From Paenibacillus phocaeensis (lineage in GTDB: Bacteria > Bacillota > Bacilli > Paenibacillales > Paenibacillaceae), in the NCBI RefSeq assembly GCF_900021165.1, contig NZ_FCOQ01000012.1, forward strand, positions 86,793-120,730: 33,938 bases of DNA, in the 5' to 3' direction. Position 1 is the stretch's first letter. Each line of letters opens with the position of its first letter. The position numbers were made by a program, and so were the translations under genes. This document shows, one piece after another, positions 1 to 8,159 of this stretch. The notes beneath the pieces were generated by a model that made no database searches, had not been told where the DNA came from, and saw only the letters and a program-made list of their open reading frames with translations.

Positions 1-350
1 TACATTCCACTCATAAACATACATGTAACTTGACTCCGTCTTTAAGACGACAGTTGCAACATCTTTAATAGTTGTTGGAAGAGTCTGGATTCCATCATTG
101 CTTAGTGCCTTATACTTTAGTAATAAATTGCTGTTCGTATCATAAAACTCAATGATAGAAATTCCGTTACTCTTGACTACAATTGAAGAGATTTCGGCTG
201 GTGAAGCAAACGTGTACCATGCCATTTCACCAGGAGAGTTGAGGGCCCCTCTCGTTGCTTCGTTATTGTCAGTCATCTCCAGAACCGTCTTTGTCGGATT
301 TGTAATAGAGGTTCCGATCTTTAACGGAAGTCCGTCCAATAAACCGCCGG
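1..350 (-). repeat. Direct repeat copy 2 (domain repeat of the secreted protein)
   Basis: This stretch matches 643-992 in the same orientation with an offset of 642 bases (214 codons). The first 50 or so bases are identical. Bases 1 to about 155 differ only at scattered positions, mostly third codon positions. Further in the copies diverge at both DNA and protein level. The repeat continues beyond the window edge, so the copy number is unknown. Confidence 0.9.
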
Positions 351-1086
351 TATATTTTGTAGCTTGAGGTTTCATGCTCTTTTCTGGCGAATTTACGCTT
401 TCTCCGGCTTCATTTACCGCACTGACCACGTAATAGTAGGTCGTCCCGTTTGTTACAGCTTTATCAATATAAGAAGTGCCCTTTACATTTGCGATTGTTG
501 CATAGGGGCCTAGCGAAGACGTCGATCGTTTGACGTTATACGATGCCGCCCCCGTATTTGTCCAATCAAACTTCACAACTTGATCTCCACCTTGAATCCA
601 GGTGATCGTTGTTGATGTTGGCGGTGCTGAAGGAGTGGCAAATACATTCCACTCATAAACATACATGTAACTTGACTCCGTCTTTAAGACGACGGTTGCA
701 ACATCCTTAATAGTTGTTGGAAGGGTCTGGATTCCATCATTGCTTAGCGCCTTATACTTTAGCAGTAAATTGTTGTTCGTATCATAGAATTCAATAATTG
801 ATGTCCCGCTACTTTTTACAACAATCGATGAGATTTCTACGGGTGAAGCAAAGGTATGCCACACCATTTCACTCGGAGAATTAAGGAGCCCTCTCGTCGA
901 CACATTGCCATCCGTCATCTCTGTAACCGTAGACTTCGGTTGCCCCACCGAGGTGCCAACCTGTACGGGAATTCCGTCCAATAAGCCACCCGTAAACTGG
1001 GATGCCGCATGGGTAGCTGCAGGATATGTAATTGAACCGCCTATAATTCCAACGATCAGTAAAATGATGCCGATCAGTCGTTTCAA
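1..1086 (-). CDS. Secreted repeat protein, jelly-roll-like domain plus fibronectin III (3' end outside window)
   Basis: An open frame of 362 codons starts at TTG 1086-1084 and runs off the window without a stop. The TTG lies 7 bases after a strong GGAGG (1098-1094), which decides the start. The N-terminus (MKRLIGIILLIVGIIGG...) is a signal peptide, with likely cleavage after THA near residue 27. Residues about 31-153 form a domain beginning FTGGLLDGIP. Its D-N-x-S-T-R and W-H-T-F-A-S-P motifs recall F5/8 type C (discoidin) folds that bind carbohydrate. Residues about 154-244 look like fibronectin type III (YNVKRSTS, YYYVVSAVNEAG). From residue 245 the first domain repeats (YTGGLLDGLP), a 214-residue period. 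The product is probably an extracellular binding or matrix protein. The ligand is unknown, and the domain assignment is by eye. The gene is the last of the minus-strand series here and follows the YitT terminator. Confidence 0.8.
   Translation of the reverse strand, partial: MKRLIGIILLIVGIIGGSITYPAATHAASQFTGGLLDGIPVQVGTSVGQPKSTVTEMTDGNVSTRGLLNSPSEMVWHTFASPVEISSIVVKSSGTSIIEFYDTNNNLLLKYKALSNDGIQTLPTTIKDVATVVLKTESSYMYVYEWNVFATPSAPPTSTTITWIQGGDQVVKFDWTNTGAASYNVKRSTSSLGPYATIANVKGTSYIDKAVTNGTTYYYVVSAVNEAGESVNSPEKSMKPQATKYTGGLLDGLPLKIGTSITNPTKTVLEMTDNNEATRGALNSPGEMAWYTFASPAEISSIVVKSNGISIIEFYDTNSNLLLKYKALSNDGIQTLPTTIKDVATVVLKTESSYMYVYEWNV
643..992 (-). repeat. Direct repeat copy 1 (domain repeat of the secreted protein)
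   Basis: This is the partner of 1-350 and encodes the first jelly-roll-like domain after the signal peptide. The most conserved part encodes the C-terminal end of the domain (LKTESSYMYVYEWNV). This pattern suggests local gene conversion or a fairly recent duplication. Confidence 0.9.
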
Positions 1087-1098
1087 TATAATTCCTCC

Positions 1099-1240
1099 TA
1101 TGAGAAATAATTGCTATCAGGCCTGATAAGTTTAAGGCTATCACTCGTGACGTTTCTTGTCCAAACATTAAATCCTAGAAAAGGATTGAATAACTAATAT
1201 TTTCCTTAAAAGTGTTGTCTGTGTAAATTGTCACTCCGAA
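1099..1240 (-). promoter_or_regulatory. Leader of the secreted repeat protein, with a palindrome
   Basis: This gap holds the upstream region of the TTG-started gene. A perfect 14-base palindrome, TATCAGGCCTGATA, lies at 1115-1128, about 17 bases before the ribosome binding site. It could be an operator or a small mRNA hairpin. No convincing sigma-A -35/-10 pair was found. An ATCCT/AGGAT inverted repeat near 1172-1187 is too weak to call. Confidence 0.3.
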
Positions 1241-1298
1241 AATAAAAAAATCCATAAGCAGGGTTAGGAGAGCCATCTCCTTCCCCACTTATGGATTT
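1241..1298 (-). terminator. Rho-independent terminator after the YitT-family gene
   Basis: On the minus strand AAATCCATAAG (1298-1288) pairs perfectly with CTTATGGATTT (1258-1248). The stem is extended by a GGGGAAGGAGA/TCTCC..CCC inner helix and followed by a T-rich tract. It lies just after the stop of the gene at 1311. Confidence 0.9.
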
Positions 1299-1310
1299 CA
1301 CCGCAAAACC

Positions 1311-2195
1311 CTATGTTCTTTTAAACCCTTCCCCCAGCACTTCATGGGCATTCGTGATGATCACAAAAGCGTTTGGCTCGATCGTTTGCACCAGCGTTTT
1401 GAGCCGCGTGGTTTCGCTTTGCCCTACGACGACCATCAGCACGGTCCGCGCATCGCCGGTATAGCCGCCGCGGCCGTCCAGCTTGGTCAGCCCACGGTCC
1501 AGGTGGGTAAGCACCGCCTGCGAAATCTCCTCCGTCCGCTCGGCAATGATGTAAGCGACCTTCGTGTAATTGAAGCCCATCTCGATGGCATCGATGATCT
1601 TGCCCGTGATGTACAGGCCGATCAGGGCGTACAGCGCTTTTTCCGGGGACAGCAGGAATCCCGCCAACGCGATCACGATCCCGTCCATCATCACCACGCA
1701 GACGGAGAGGCTGAGGCCGCTGTATTTCTGGATGATTTGCGCCAAGGTAGATAACCCGCCGGTTGACCCTCGGCCCCGGAACACGATCCCCAGCCCAAGC
1801 CCCACGCCGATGCCTCCATATAAAGAAGCCAGTAGCGGATCCGTCGTTGGCACGGGAAGCTCCCGCGTCAGAAAGACAAAAAGCGGCAGCACCACGGTAC
1901 CCAGCAAGGAACGGATGGAGTAATCGCGCCCGAGCAGCAGATAGCCTGCGACAAACAGAGGAATGTTCAGCGCCCACTGCGTATAAGCCGGTTCAATTCC
2001 AATCAGGTACTGAACGATGATTGAGATCCCCGATACCCCGCCCGAAGCGATATTGCTCGGCACCAGAAACAGGTTGAACGCCAGAGCGGTGATCAGCGAG
2101 CCTACGATAATCATCACCGTATCTAACGTGTGGCGAACCGGTCCGGTGACCGGGATATAGTCTTGAAACCGGCGTTTGCGAACTTTCGGCGGCAT
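1311..2195 (-). CDS. YitT family membrane protein (DUF161 plus DUF2179)
   Basis: The product has 294 residues, the normal length for the family. The N-terminal two thirds carry about five or six hydrophobic segments, starting near residue 26 (VMIIVGSLITALAFNLFLVP). The family signature NIASGGVSGISIIVQ and the RGRGSTGGLSTLAQIIQ stretch are visible. The C-terminal soluble part (about residues 205-290, KVAYIIAERTEEISQAVL to VIITNAHEVLGEGF) matches DUF2179, a small regulatory-type domain. The ATG follows GGAGGGG with good spacing. The substrate or role of the family is not established, and several paralogues per Bacillus or Paenibacillus genome are common. It lies downstream of prfB with a terminator between them, so it is probably its own unit. 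Confidence 0.92.
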   Translation of the reverse strand: MPPKVRKRRFQDYIPVTGPVRHTLDTVMIIVGSLITALAFNLFLVPSNIASGGVSGISIIVQYLIGIEPAYTQWALNIPLFVAGYLLLGRDYSIRSLLGTVVLPLFVFLTRELPVPTTDPLLASLYGGIGVGLGLGIVFRGRGSTGGLSTLAQIIQKYSGLSLSVCVVMMDGIVIALAGFLLSPEKALYALIGLYITGKIIDAIEMGFNYTKVAYIIAERTEEISQAVLTHLDRGLTKLDGRGGYTGDARTVLMVVVGQSETTRLKTLVQTIEPNAFVIITNAHEVLGEGFKRT

Positions 2196-2227
2196 ATCCG
2201 CCCCTCCTTACTTGCATTTCAGTATGT

Positions 2228-2271
2228 AAAAAAAGAAAAACCCACCCGTTCCAAGCGTGGCCAAGGTGGGT
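2228..2271 (-). terminator. Rho-independent terminator after prfB
   Basis: On the minus strand ACCCACC (2271-2265) pairs with GGTGGGT (2246-2240), followed by TTTTTCTTTTTTT. It lies 50-90 bases after the prfB stop. Confidence 0.85.
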
Positions 2272-2320
2272 CGTATCCCTAAAGCTCCGGTGGGGTGGTG
2301 CGCCGTGCGCTCCCCGCCGA

Positions 2321-3431
2321 TCAGCTCTCCGTCTTAATCTGGCTGCGCAGATACCCGTCGATAAAAGCGTCCAGATCCCCGTCCATCACCGCGCCGACAT
2401 TCCCTGTCTCCACGGAAGTCCGGTGATCCTTGACCATGCTGTACGGGTGGAACACGTACGAGCGGATCTGGCTGCCCCAGGCGATGTCCGACTGCTCGCC
2501 GCGAATTTCGTCGAGCTCGCGCTGCTGCTCCTCGATCTTGCGTTCGTACAGCTTGGAGCGGAGCATCGTCATCGCCCGTTCGCGGTTCTTGATCTGCGAG
2601 CGTTCGTTCTGGCACGTCACGACAATCCCCGTCGGGATGTGAGTGATCCGCACGGCCGAGTCGGTCGTATTGATGTGCTGGCCGCCAGCGCCGCTCGCGC
2701 GATACGTATCGATTTTCAAATCCTCGGTACGGATTTCAACCTCCACGTCATCGCTGATCTCGGGCACAACGTCACAGGAGACAAAAGACGTGTGCCGGCG
2801 TCCGGAAGCATCAAACGGCGAGATGCGCACCAGCCGGTGCACGCCCTTCTCCGCCTTCAGGTAGCCGTAAGCGTTGTAGCCCTTGATCAGCAGCGTCACG
2901 CTCTTGATCCCGGCTTCGTCGCCCGGCAGATAGTCCAGCGTCTCGACCTTGAAGCCGCGTTTCTCCGCCCAGCGGGTGTACATCCGCAGCAGCATTTGGC
3001 CCCAGTCCTGGGACTCCGTGCCGCCCGCGCCGGGATGCAGCTCGAGAATCGCGTTCATTTTGTCGTACGGCTGGTTGAGCAGCAGCTGAAGCTCGAACTC
3101 CTCCAGCTTCTTCACAAGCGCCGCGACCGCATCCGCGATCTCACTGACCAGCGATTCGTCGCCTTCTTCTTCGGCGAGCTCGGCCATCATTTCCAGCTCG
3201 TCATATTCGTTCTGCAGCGCCGTGTACTGGTCCACGGAGGATTTCACCGCATTCATCTCGGCGATGAGCCCCTGGGCTTTCTCATTGTCGTCCCAGAAGT
3301 CCGGCGCTGCCATTTTCTCCTCATAGTTGGCGATCATCTCTTGCTTCAGATCTAAGTCAAAGAGACCCCCTAAGGTTGGTTAATTTCTTCGCGATTTCGC
3401 GCATGTCCTGTTTCACGTTCGGATCGATCAT
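2321..3431 (-). CDS. prfB: Peptide chain release factor 2 (programmed +1 frameshift)
   Basis: RF2 recognises UGA and UAA and triggers peptide release. The true start is ATG 3431-3429, preceded by AAAGGTGAT. Twenty-four codons ([16 protein letters not shown]...) lead to an in-frame TGA at codon 25 (3359-3357). A +1 shift after CTT continues into the long frame ([15 protein letters not shown]...), giving about 369 residues, the usual RF2 length. The main frame shows the anticodon-like SPF motif ([11 protein letters not shown]) and the catalytic GGQ loop ([19 protein letters not shown]). Annotating only the open frame from 3337 loses the first 31 residues. It lies downstream of secA, the conserved Bacillus order. 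Confidence 0.96.
3356..3371 (-). promoter_or_regulatory. prfB: prfB programmed +1 frameshift site
   Basis: On the minus strand the sequence is AGGGGGTCTCTTTGAC. It has an internal Shine-Dalgarno-like AGGGGG, a short spacer, the slippery CTT codon, the TGA stop and a following C. This is the canonical RF2 autoregulatory element. When RF2 is scarce, slow reading of UGA C lets the ribosome slip forward one base and finish RF2. Confidence 0.96.
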
Positions 3432-3476
3432 ACGTGGGATCACCTTTCTTTGTTCGGATTCGCTGCCCTAACGGGC

Positions 3477-3511
3477 AAAAACGGGCAACCCGGGGATTCC
3501 CAGGCCACCCG
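3477..3511 (-). terminator. Probable terminator between secA and prfB
   Basis: On the minus strand CGGGTGGCCTGGG can pair with CCCCGGGTTGCCCG through about 13 base pairs, some of them G-T, with a short loop, followed by five T. The stem is imperfect and prfB may still be partly cotranscribed with secA. Confidence 0.45.
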
Positions 3512-3560
3512 CTGTATCTGCTGACTTCAGGCTTTACTTCGCAATCAAAAGATGACCTTG

Positions 3561-6068
3561 TTAAGCGTTTTGGCCGTGGCAGTGTTTATACTTCTTCCCG
3601 CTGCCGCACGGACACAGGTCGTTGCGTCCAACGGTATCGCCGCGTTTCACCGGGCGTTTCTCCGCCGGCTCGCCGCTGGTGGAGATTTTATCCTCGTCCA
3701 CCACCGCTTGGCGCTCCTGGTTCGTTTCGACTTGCGCCTTCATGATGTAGGTCGCGACTTCTTCCTGAATGCTGGCGATCATCGCGTTGAACATCTCGTA
3801 ACCTTCAAATTGATACTCGCGCAGCGGATCGGTACCGCCGTAAGCCCGGAGGTGAATCCCTTGACGCAGCTGATCCATGGCGTCGATATGGTCCATCCAC
3901 TTGCTGTCTACGGCGCGAAGGGCGATGACCTTCTCGAACTCACGGACCATTTCCGGACCGATCGCTTCTTCCCGCGTATCGTATTTGGTCAGCACGCGTT
4001 CAAAAATGTACTCGACCATCTCGTTCGGCTCTTTGCCCCACAGGTCGTCTTTCGATACGGCACCTTCGTCCAACAGCTTGCTGTTGACGTAATCCGCCAC
4101 CTCTTGCAGCTCCCAGTTCTCCGGCAGCTCGTCAGCGGTATGGGCTTCAACAACCCGCTCAATGACCGGCTTGATCATATCGAGAATGATCTGCTTGATA
4201 TTCTCCGATTCCAGCAGCTCGCGGCGCTGTTTGTAAATGATCTCGCGCTGTTGGTTCATCACGTCGTCATATTGCAAGACGACTTTACGCACGTCGAAGT
4301 TGTTGCCTTCAACGCGTTTCTGTGCCGATTCGATGGCCCGGGTGATCATCTTGCTCTCGATCGGCTGGTCTTCCTCAAAGCCAAGGCGGTCCATCATGTT
4401 CAGCACGTTATCCGCGCCAAACCGCTTCATCAATTCGTCGCCCAGCGACAGGTAGAACTGCGTAGAACCCGGGTCGCCCTGACGGCCGGCACGGCCGCGC
4501 AACTGGTTATCAATCCGGCGCGATTCGTGGCGCTCGGTACCTATGATATGCAGGCCGCCTAAATCGGCCACGCCTCCGCCGAGCAAAATGTCGGTACCAC
4601 GACCCGCCATGTTGGTGGCAATCGTTACCGAACCCGGTTCCCCGGCGCGGGAGATGATTTCTGCTTCCTCCGCATGATACTTCGCGTTCAGCACCTTATG
4701 CGGGACGCCTTTGCGCTTCAGCATTTCCGATACGCGTTCCGAGTTCTCGATGGAGATCGTACCGACAAGCACCGGTTGATTTTTCTTATAGCGTTCAACG
4801 ATTTCCTCTACAACCGCCTTGAACTTGCCGTCGACGCTCTTATACACGACGTCCGGCATATCGACGCGTTGGTTCGGACGGTTGGTTGGCACTTGCAGCA
4901 CTTCAAGGCCGTAAATTTTCTTGAATTCCTCTTCCTCCGTCTTTGCCGTACCGGTCATCCCGGCCAGCTTGCGGTACATCCGGAAGTAGTTCTGGAAGGT
5001 GATCGTCGCCAGCGTCATGCTCTCGTTCTGAACCTCGATGCCTTCTTTGGCTTCGATCGCCTGATGCAGACCGTCGCTGTAACGGCGGCCCTGCATGATC
5101 CGGCCGGTAAATTCGTCGACGATCAGCACTTCATCTTCAGTTACGACGTAGTCAACGTCGCGGCGCATGATGACATTGGCTTTCAGCGCCTGCACCACGT
5201 GGTGGTTCAATGTTACGTGTTTATGATCGTACAAGTTATCAATGCCGAAGACGCGCTCCGCTTTGGCGACCCCTTTCTCGGTCAGCGAAACGGCCTTCAC
5301 TTTAATATCTACGGTATAGTCCTCTTCCGGCGTCAACGTCTTCACGAACCGGTCTGCTGCATAATACAGCTCGGTCGATTTCTGCGCCTGGCCGGAAATA
5401 ATGAGCGGTGTCCGCGCTTCATCAATAAGAATGGAGTCCACTTCGTCAATAATACAGAAATACAGCGGTCGCTGAACCATCTGTTCTTTATAAAGCACCA
5501 TGTTATCGCGCAGGTAGTCAAACCCGAATTCGTTGTTCGTTCCGTACGTGATGTCGCAAGCGTACGCTTCTTGTTTCTGATTATGCTCCATGCCGTTCAG
5601 GTTCACCCCAACGGTCATGCCGAGGAAGTTGTAAATCTGCCCCATCTGCTGGCTATCGCGTTGTGCCAAGTAGTCGTTGACGGTAACGACGTGCACGCCT
5701 TTCCCCAGGAGCGCATTCAAATAAACCGGCAGGGTTCCGACCAGCGTTTTCCCTTCACCGGTTTTCATCTCCGCGATTCGGCCTTCGTGAAGCGCCATAC
5801 CGCCGACCAACTGCACATCGAAGTGACGCATGCCCAGCGTGCGCTTGGAGGCTTCCCGTACCGTGGCAAAAGCTTCCGGCAGCAGGTCATCCAGCGTTTC
5901 GCCTTTCTCGATCCGTTCCCGGAACTCGGCGGTTTTCGCCTGCAACTGCTCGTCCGAAAGTGCCTCAAATTGCGGCTCCAATGAATTAATATGATCTACC
6001 GTCTTCATCAGACGTTTGACATCACGTTCGTTCGTGTCGCCAAAAATCTTCTTTACTATTCCCAGCAT
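3561..6068 (-). CDS. secA: Preprotein translocase ATPase SecA
   Basis: SecA is the motor that pushes unfolded preproteins through SecYEG at the membrane, and it also exports many extracellular proteins. The product has 835 residues, close to B. subtilis SecA. Walker A is MKTGEGKT (about 101-108) and Walker B is [16 protein letters not shown] (about 206-221). The preprotein cross-linking region and helicase motif VI ([26 protein letters not shown]) are present. The C-terminus carries the zinc motif [14 protein letters not shown] (819-832), which binds phospholipid or SecB-like partners. ATG 6068 follows AAAGGGG. A candidate sigma-A promoter lies at 6108-6136. It probably exports the large IPT protein and the repeat protein of this window. 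Confidence 0.98.
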   Translation of the reverse strand: MLGIVKKIFGDTNERDVKRLMKTVDHINSLEPQFEALSDEQLQAKTAEFRERIEKGETLDDLLPEAFATVREASKRTLGMRHFDVQLVGGMALHEGRIAEMKTGEGKTLVGTLPVYLNALLGKGVHVVTVNDYLAQRDSQQMGQIYNFLGMTVGVNLNGMEHNQKQEAYACDITYGTNNEFGFDYLRDNMVLYKEQMVQRPLYFCIIDEVDSILIDEARTPLIISGQAQKSTELYYAADRFVKTLTPEEDYTVDIKVKAVSLTEKGVAKAERVFGIDNLYDHKHVTLNHHVVQALKANVIMRRDVDYVVTEDEVLIVDEFTGRIMQGRRYSDGLHQAIEAKEGIEVQNESMTLATITFQNYFRMYRKLAGMTGTAKTEEEEFKKIYGLEVLQVPTNRPNQRVDMPDVVYKSVDGKFKAVVEEIVERYKKNQPVLVGTISIENSERVSEMLKRKGVPHKVLNAKYHAEEAEIISRAGEPGSVTIATNMAGRGTDILLGGGVADLGGLHIIGTERHESRRIDNQLRGRAGRQGDPGSTQFYLSLGDELMKRFGADNVLNMMDRLGFEEDQPIESKMITRAIESAQKRVEGNNFDVRKVVLQYDDVMNQQREIIYKQRRELLESENIKQIILDMIKPVIERVVEAHTADELPENWELQEVADYVNSKLLDEGAVSKDDLWGKEPNEMVEYIFERVLTKYDTREEAIGPEMVREFEKVIALRAVDSKWMDHIDAMDQLRQGIHLRAYGGTDPLREYQFEGYEMFNAMIASIQEEVATYIMKAQVETNQERQAVVDEDKISTSGEPAEKRPVKRGDTVGRNDLCPCGSGKKYKHCHGQNA

Positions 6069-6107
6069 GATTTACCCCTTTCACGCATAAACAGATGATT
6101 TGCCTAA

Positions 6108-6136
6108 ATTGTAACAGTTTGTAAGGCACGCCGCAA
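6108..6136 (-). promoter_or_regulatory. Candidate sigma-A promoter for secA
   Basis: On the minus strand TTGCGG (6136-6131) and TACAAT (6113-6108) are separated by 17 bases, about 40 bases before the secA start. The -10 box is good and the -35 box is poor. Confidence 0.45.
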
Positions 6137-6180
6137 CACGCTCCGTCACGTCTGCACTGCGGTAAAGCGCCCTTCTATAC

Positions 6181-6215
6181 GAATAAAGAGCCCTATCCGC
6201 GGGCGGATAAGGCTC
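6181..6215 (-). terminator. Rho-independent terminator after hpf
   Basis: On the minus strand GAGCCTTATCCG (6215-6204) pairs with CGGATAGGGCTC (6199-6188) around a CCCG loop, followed by TTTATTC. It lies between hpf and secA, so secA needs its own promoter. Confidence 0.88.
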
Positions 6216-6290
6216 GTTTCCTTTGCGTTCGGATCACAGGAATTACCACCTGGTTCAACCGATCGTCATCAATCTACGACCCGCTGGGAG

Positions 6291-6842
6291 CTAATCCTGC
6301 TCGATCAAACCGTATTTGCCATCATTGCGCTTGTAGACAACGTTGACTTCTTTGGTGTCGATGTTCGAGAAAACGAAGAAGTTGTGTCCTACCATATTCA
6401 TTTGCAAAATCGCTTCCTCTACGTCCATCGGCTTCAAGGTGAAGCGTTTCGTACGGACCACTTCCAGCTCATCGTCGCTTTCATCCAGCGCCACGGAGCC
6501 TGCGGTCGCGCCCTCTACAAAGAGGCTGTTCTTCACGCCCTTCTGGCGCAGCTTACGGTTGATTTTCGTCTTGTGCTTGCGGATTTGACGTTCGAGCTTG
6601 TCCACAACCGCATCAATCGATGCGTACATGTCGTCGCTGCGGTCTTCCGCGCGAAGCACAACGCCAGTCAGAGGAATCGTTACCTCGACCGCGTGCAAAC
6701 CTCGTACCACACTTAATGTGACAGTACCGTCAGAGGTGGGGGGTGCATCAAAGTACTTGTCAAGCCGGCTGAGCTTCTTGTCTACGTAGTCACGCAAGGC
6801 CTCAGTCACTTCAATCTGCTGTCCTCGAATACTAAAATTCAT
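6291..6842 (-). CDS. hpf: Ribosome hibernation promoting factor, long form
   Basis: Long HPF dimerises 70S ribosomes into inactive 100S particles in stationary phase and stress. The product has 183 residues. The N-terminal domain (about 1-100) is the YfiA/RaiA fold (MNFSIRGQQIEVTEALRDYVDKKL, with a basic RQIRKHKTKINRKLRQKG stretch). A linker follows. The C-terminal dimerisation domain (about 128-183) carries VVRTKRFTLKPMDVEEAILQM and the NVVYKRNDGKYGLIEQD end. The gene lies upstream of secA, as does yvyD in B. subtilis. An AGGAGG precedes the ATG and a candidate promoter is at 6872-6900. Confidence 0.97.
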   Translation of the reverse strand: MNFSIRGQQIEVTEALRDYVDKKLSRLDKYFDAPPTSDGTVTLSVVRGLHAVEVTIPLTGVVLRAEDRSDDMYASIDAVVDKLERQIRKHKTKINRKLRQKGVKNSLFVEGATAGSVALDESDDELEVVRTKRFTLKPMDVEEAILQMNMVGHNFFVFSNIDTKEVNVVYKRNDGKYGLIEQD

Positions 6843-6871
6843 AGGGCACTCCTCCTTTGCTTTGCACCTTC

Positions 6872-6900
6872 ATTATATCATGGCGTAAAGGCAAAGTAAA
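6872..6900 (-). promoter_or_regulatory. Candidate sigma-A promoter for hpf
   Basis: On the minus strand TTTACT (6900-6895) and a perfect TATAAT (6877-6872) have a 17-base spacer, about 30 bases before the hpf start. hpf in B. subtilis also uses stress and stationary-phase sigma factors. No clear sigma-B or sigma-H box was recognised here. Confidence 0.6.
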
Positions 6901-6972
6901 AAATGTTAAAGGGGAGTAAAGCGCCCCCGAACCGTTCATCCAAGGGGTGGAATTCGCATATCCACCGTGCTG

Positions 6973-7479
6973 TCAGGCGCGGCGCTGCCTCCCGGATCCC
7001 CGCCAGCGATTCAATAACATCGTGAACGCCGCGCCGCAGGCAGCCCCAACTGTATCGAGCACCACATCCTGCACCAAGGCCGTCCGCCCCGGGGTGAGGC
7101 TCTGGTGCAGCTCGTCCGTGCAAGCATAAAGGAACGCGATCAGGATCGCGTAGAGGAGACGCCGGCGGGTGGAGCGCACACGTCCACCTAAAGCGTATAC
7201 CAGGAAAGCCGCCAGCAAGGCATAACTTCCGAAGTGCGCTGCCTTGCGGATGAAGAACTCGATAAAGCTCGCCCCGCCCACGCTGGCCACGCTGATCTCA
7301 TGCCCGCCGTAGCTGAACCGGATCCCGCCGAACCAGTCGGCGATCGTATGGTCGGAGGTATTCTTTTCGATCTCCGGTACCAAAGACTGCTCCTGATAAG
7401 ACTGCGAAGAGAACCCAAACAGGATCGCCATCATCGCGATCGCCGGCAACCAGCGCAGCCAGGGTCTAAGGTTATGCAT
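6973..7479 (-). CDS. VanZ-like membrane protein
   Basis: The product has 168 residues with four hydrophobic segments (about 9-22, 74-92, 108-120 and 139-152). The VanZ family core is visible: FFIRKAAHFGSYALLAAFLV, then DELHQSLTPGRTALVQDVVLDTVGAACG. The open frame extends to GTG 7488, but ATG 7479 is the better start, since GAGGTG ends six bases before it. VanZ itself confers low-level teicoplanin resistance, but most chromosomal homologues have no known role, so no resistance function should be assumed. The gene lies after the csp terminator and may be transcribed alone. Confidence 0.85.
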   Translation of the reverse strand: MHNLRPWLRWLPAIAMMAILFGFSSQSYQEQSLVPEIEKNTSDHTIADWFGGIRFSYGGHEISVASVGGASFIEFFIRKAAHFGSYALLAAFLVYALGGRVRSTRRRLLYAILIAFLYACTDELHQSLTPGRTALVQDVVLDTVGAACGAAFTMLLNRWRGSGRQRRA

Positions 7480-7516
7480 GGAGGTCACCTCGATGGTTTG
7501 TGAAATGAGTACATAA

Positions 7517-7539
7517 GAAAACCCCGGGTTCCCCCGGGG
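7517..7539 (-). terminator. Rho-independent terminator after the cold-shock gene
   Basis: On the minus strand CCCCGGG pairs with CCCGGGG around a four-base GGAA loop (7539-7522), followed by TTTTC. It lies about 70 bases after the csp stop. Confidence 0.85.
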
Positions 7540-7606
7540 AGTGCTAGCGAATCTTTAATTGTTAACCATCGTACCGTTCATATGTAGGTCGGCTCTGCCG
7601 GGATGA

Positions 7607-7804
7607 TTACAGTTTGATTACGTTAGCGGCTTGTGGACCACGAGCGCCTTCAACGATTTCGAACTCGACGGATTGGCCTTCTTCCAGCGTCTTGAAGCCT
7701 TCGGCTTGAATTGCGGAGAAGTGTACAAATACGTCGCCGCCTTCTTCAGTTTCGATGAAACCGTAGCCTTTTTCTGCGTTGAACCATTTTACTTTACCTT
7801 GCAT
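7607..7804 (-). CDS. Cold-shock protein (CspA/CspB family)
   Basis: This is a 65-residue single-domain OB-fold RNA chaperone. RNP1 (KGYGFIE) and RNP2 (VFVHFSAI) are both intact, and [17 protein letters not shown] is the typical start. Such proteins bind single-stranded nucleic acid and melt mRNA structure. It has its own strong promoter (7869-7898), a leader of roughly 57 bases, and a terminator. Several csp paralogues are usual in these bacteria, so no letter is assigned. Confidence 0.97.
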   Translation of the reverse strand: MQGKVKWFNAEKGYGFIETEEGGDVFVHFSAIQAEGFKTLEEGQSVEFEIVEGARGPQAANVIKL

Positions 7805-7868
7805 GCACTAACATTCCCTTCATTATCAAATAAGAGTGTGATCCTTGTAACCAAGCCCCACATTTCTG

Positions 7869-7898
7869 ACTATACCACCCGAACTTATCCAGTGTCAA
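7869..7898 (-). promoter_or_regulatory. Strong sigma-A promoter for the cold-shock gene
   Basis: On the minus strand there is a consensus TTGACA (7898-7893), an 18-base spacer and TATAGT (7874-7869). The predicted 5' leader is about 57 bases. Confidence 0.85.
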
Positions 7899-8012
7899 TT
7901 ACCAAGGAAAAGGTTTTATTGTAAGGAATTTGTAAAGTTTTGTCGGATTTTAGTCAGAGACCGTTGTATGAGACTGGCTACTGTTAAACCTTATTAACCG
8001 GGAAGGGAGAAT

Positions 8013-8132
8013 GTGAAACCGACAACCATCAAAATACCGAATAATCTTATCTCTAAGAAAAATAATATTATAATTCATCTTGAACCTTCCGATATTAGTA
8101 ATGAAGAAAAAGGTGACAAATTTCGTTTATAA
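8013..8132 (+). CDS. Possible small protein or remnant, 39 residues
   Basis: GTG 8013 follows GGGAAGGGAG closely and opens 39 codons ending TAA 8130-8132 (VKPTTIKIPNNLISKKNN to EEKGDKFRL). The composition is Lys/Asn/Ile rich like the nearby methyltransferase gene. The ribosome binding site is close to the start codon. It could be a leader peptide, a remnant of a deleted gene, or chance. No family is recognised. It occupies part of the 355-base gap 7805-8159, which otherwise holds the csp promoter and leader. Confidence 0.25.
   Translation: MKPTTIKIPNNLISKKNNIIIHLEPSDISNEEKGDKFRL
8047..8074 (+). promoter_or_regulatory. Weak candidate promoter for the TylF-type gene
   Basis: A perfect TATAAT (8069-8074) lies 16 bases after TTATCT (8047-8052), about 85 bases before the start at 8160. 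The AT-rich context makes chance matches likely. Confidence 0.25.
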
Positions 8133-8159
8133 AAATTCTACTACGAAAGGAAAATTCTA

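Noticed and set aside
881..1168. A 95-codon minus-strand frame near the start of the window
   Set aside because: It is out of frame with the TTG-started secreted protein, which has the ribosome site, signal peptide and repeats.
1087..1240. A possible riboswitch (cyclic-di-GMP type) before the secreted repeat gene
   Set aside because: Short GATAGCC-like pieces recall such RNAs, but the required set of paired helices and conserved joints could not be built. Only the palindrome is clear.
2423..3355. A 310-codon plus-strand frame opposite prfB
   Set aside because: It is a shadow of prfB, with no ribosome site and no family features.
3357..3359. An in-frame TGA in prfB that could mark a pseudogene or sequencing error
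   Set aside because: It sits in the canonical RF2 frameshift site with AGGGGG and CTT TGA C at the expected codon 25.
4674..5984. A 436-codon plus-strand open frame opposite secA, and another at 3552-4562
   Set aside because: These are antisense shadows of the highly conserved secA frame. They lack ribosome sites and recognisable motifs, and the composition is what reversed GC-rich codons give.
6973..7479. Calling the VanZ-like gene a glycopeptide resistance gene
   Set aside because: There are no vanA, vanH, vanX or regulator genes nearby, and most VanZ-like proteins are unlinked to resistance.
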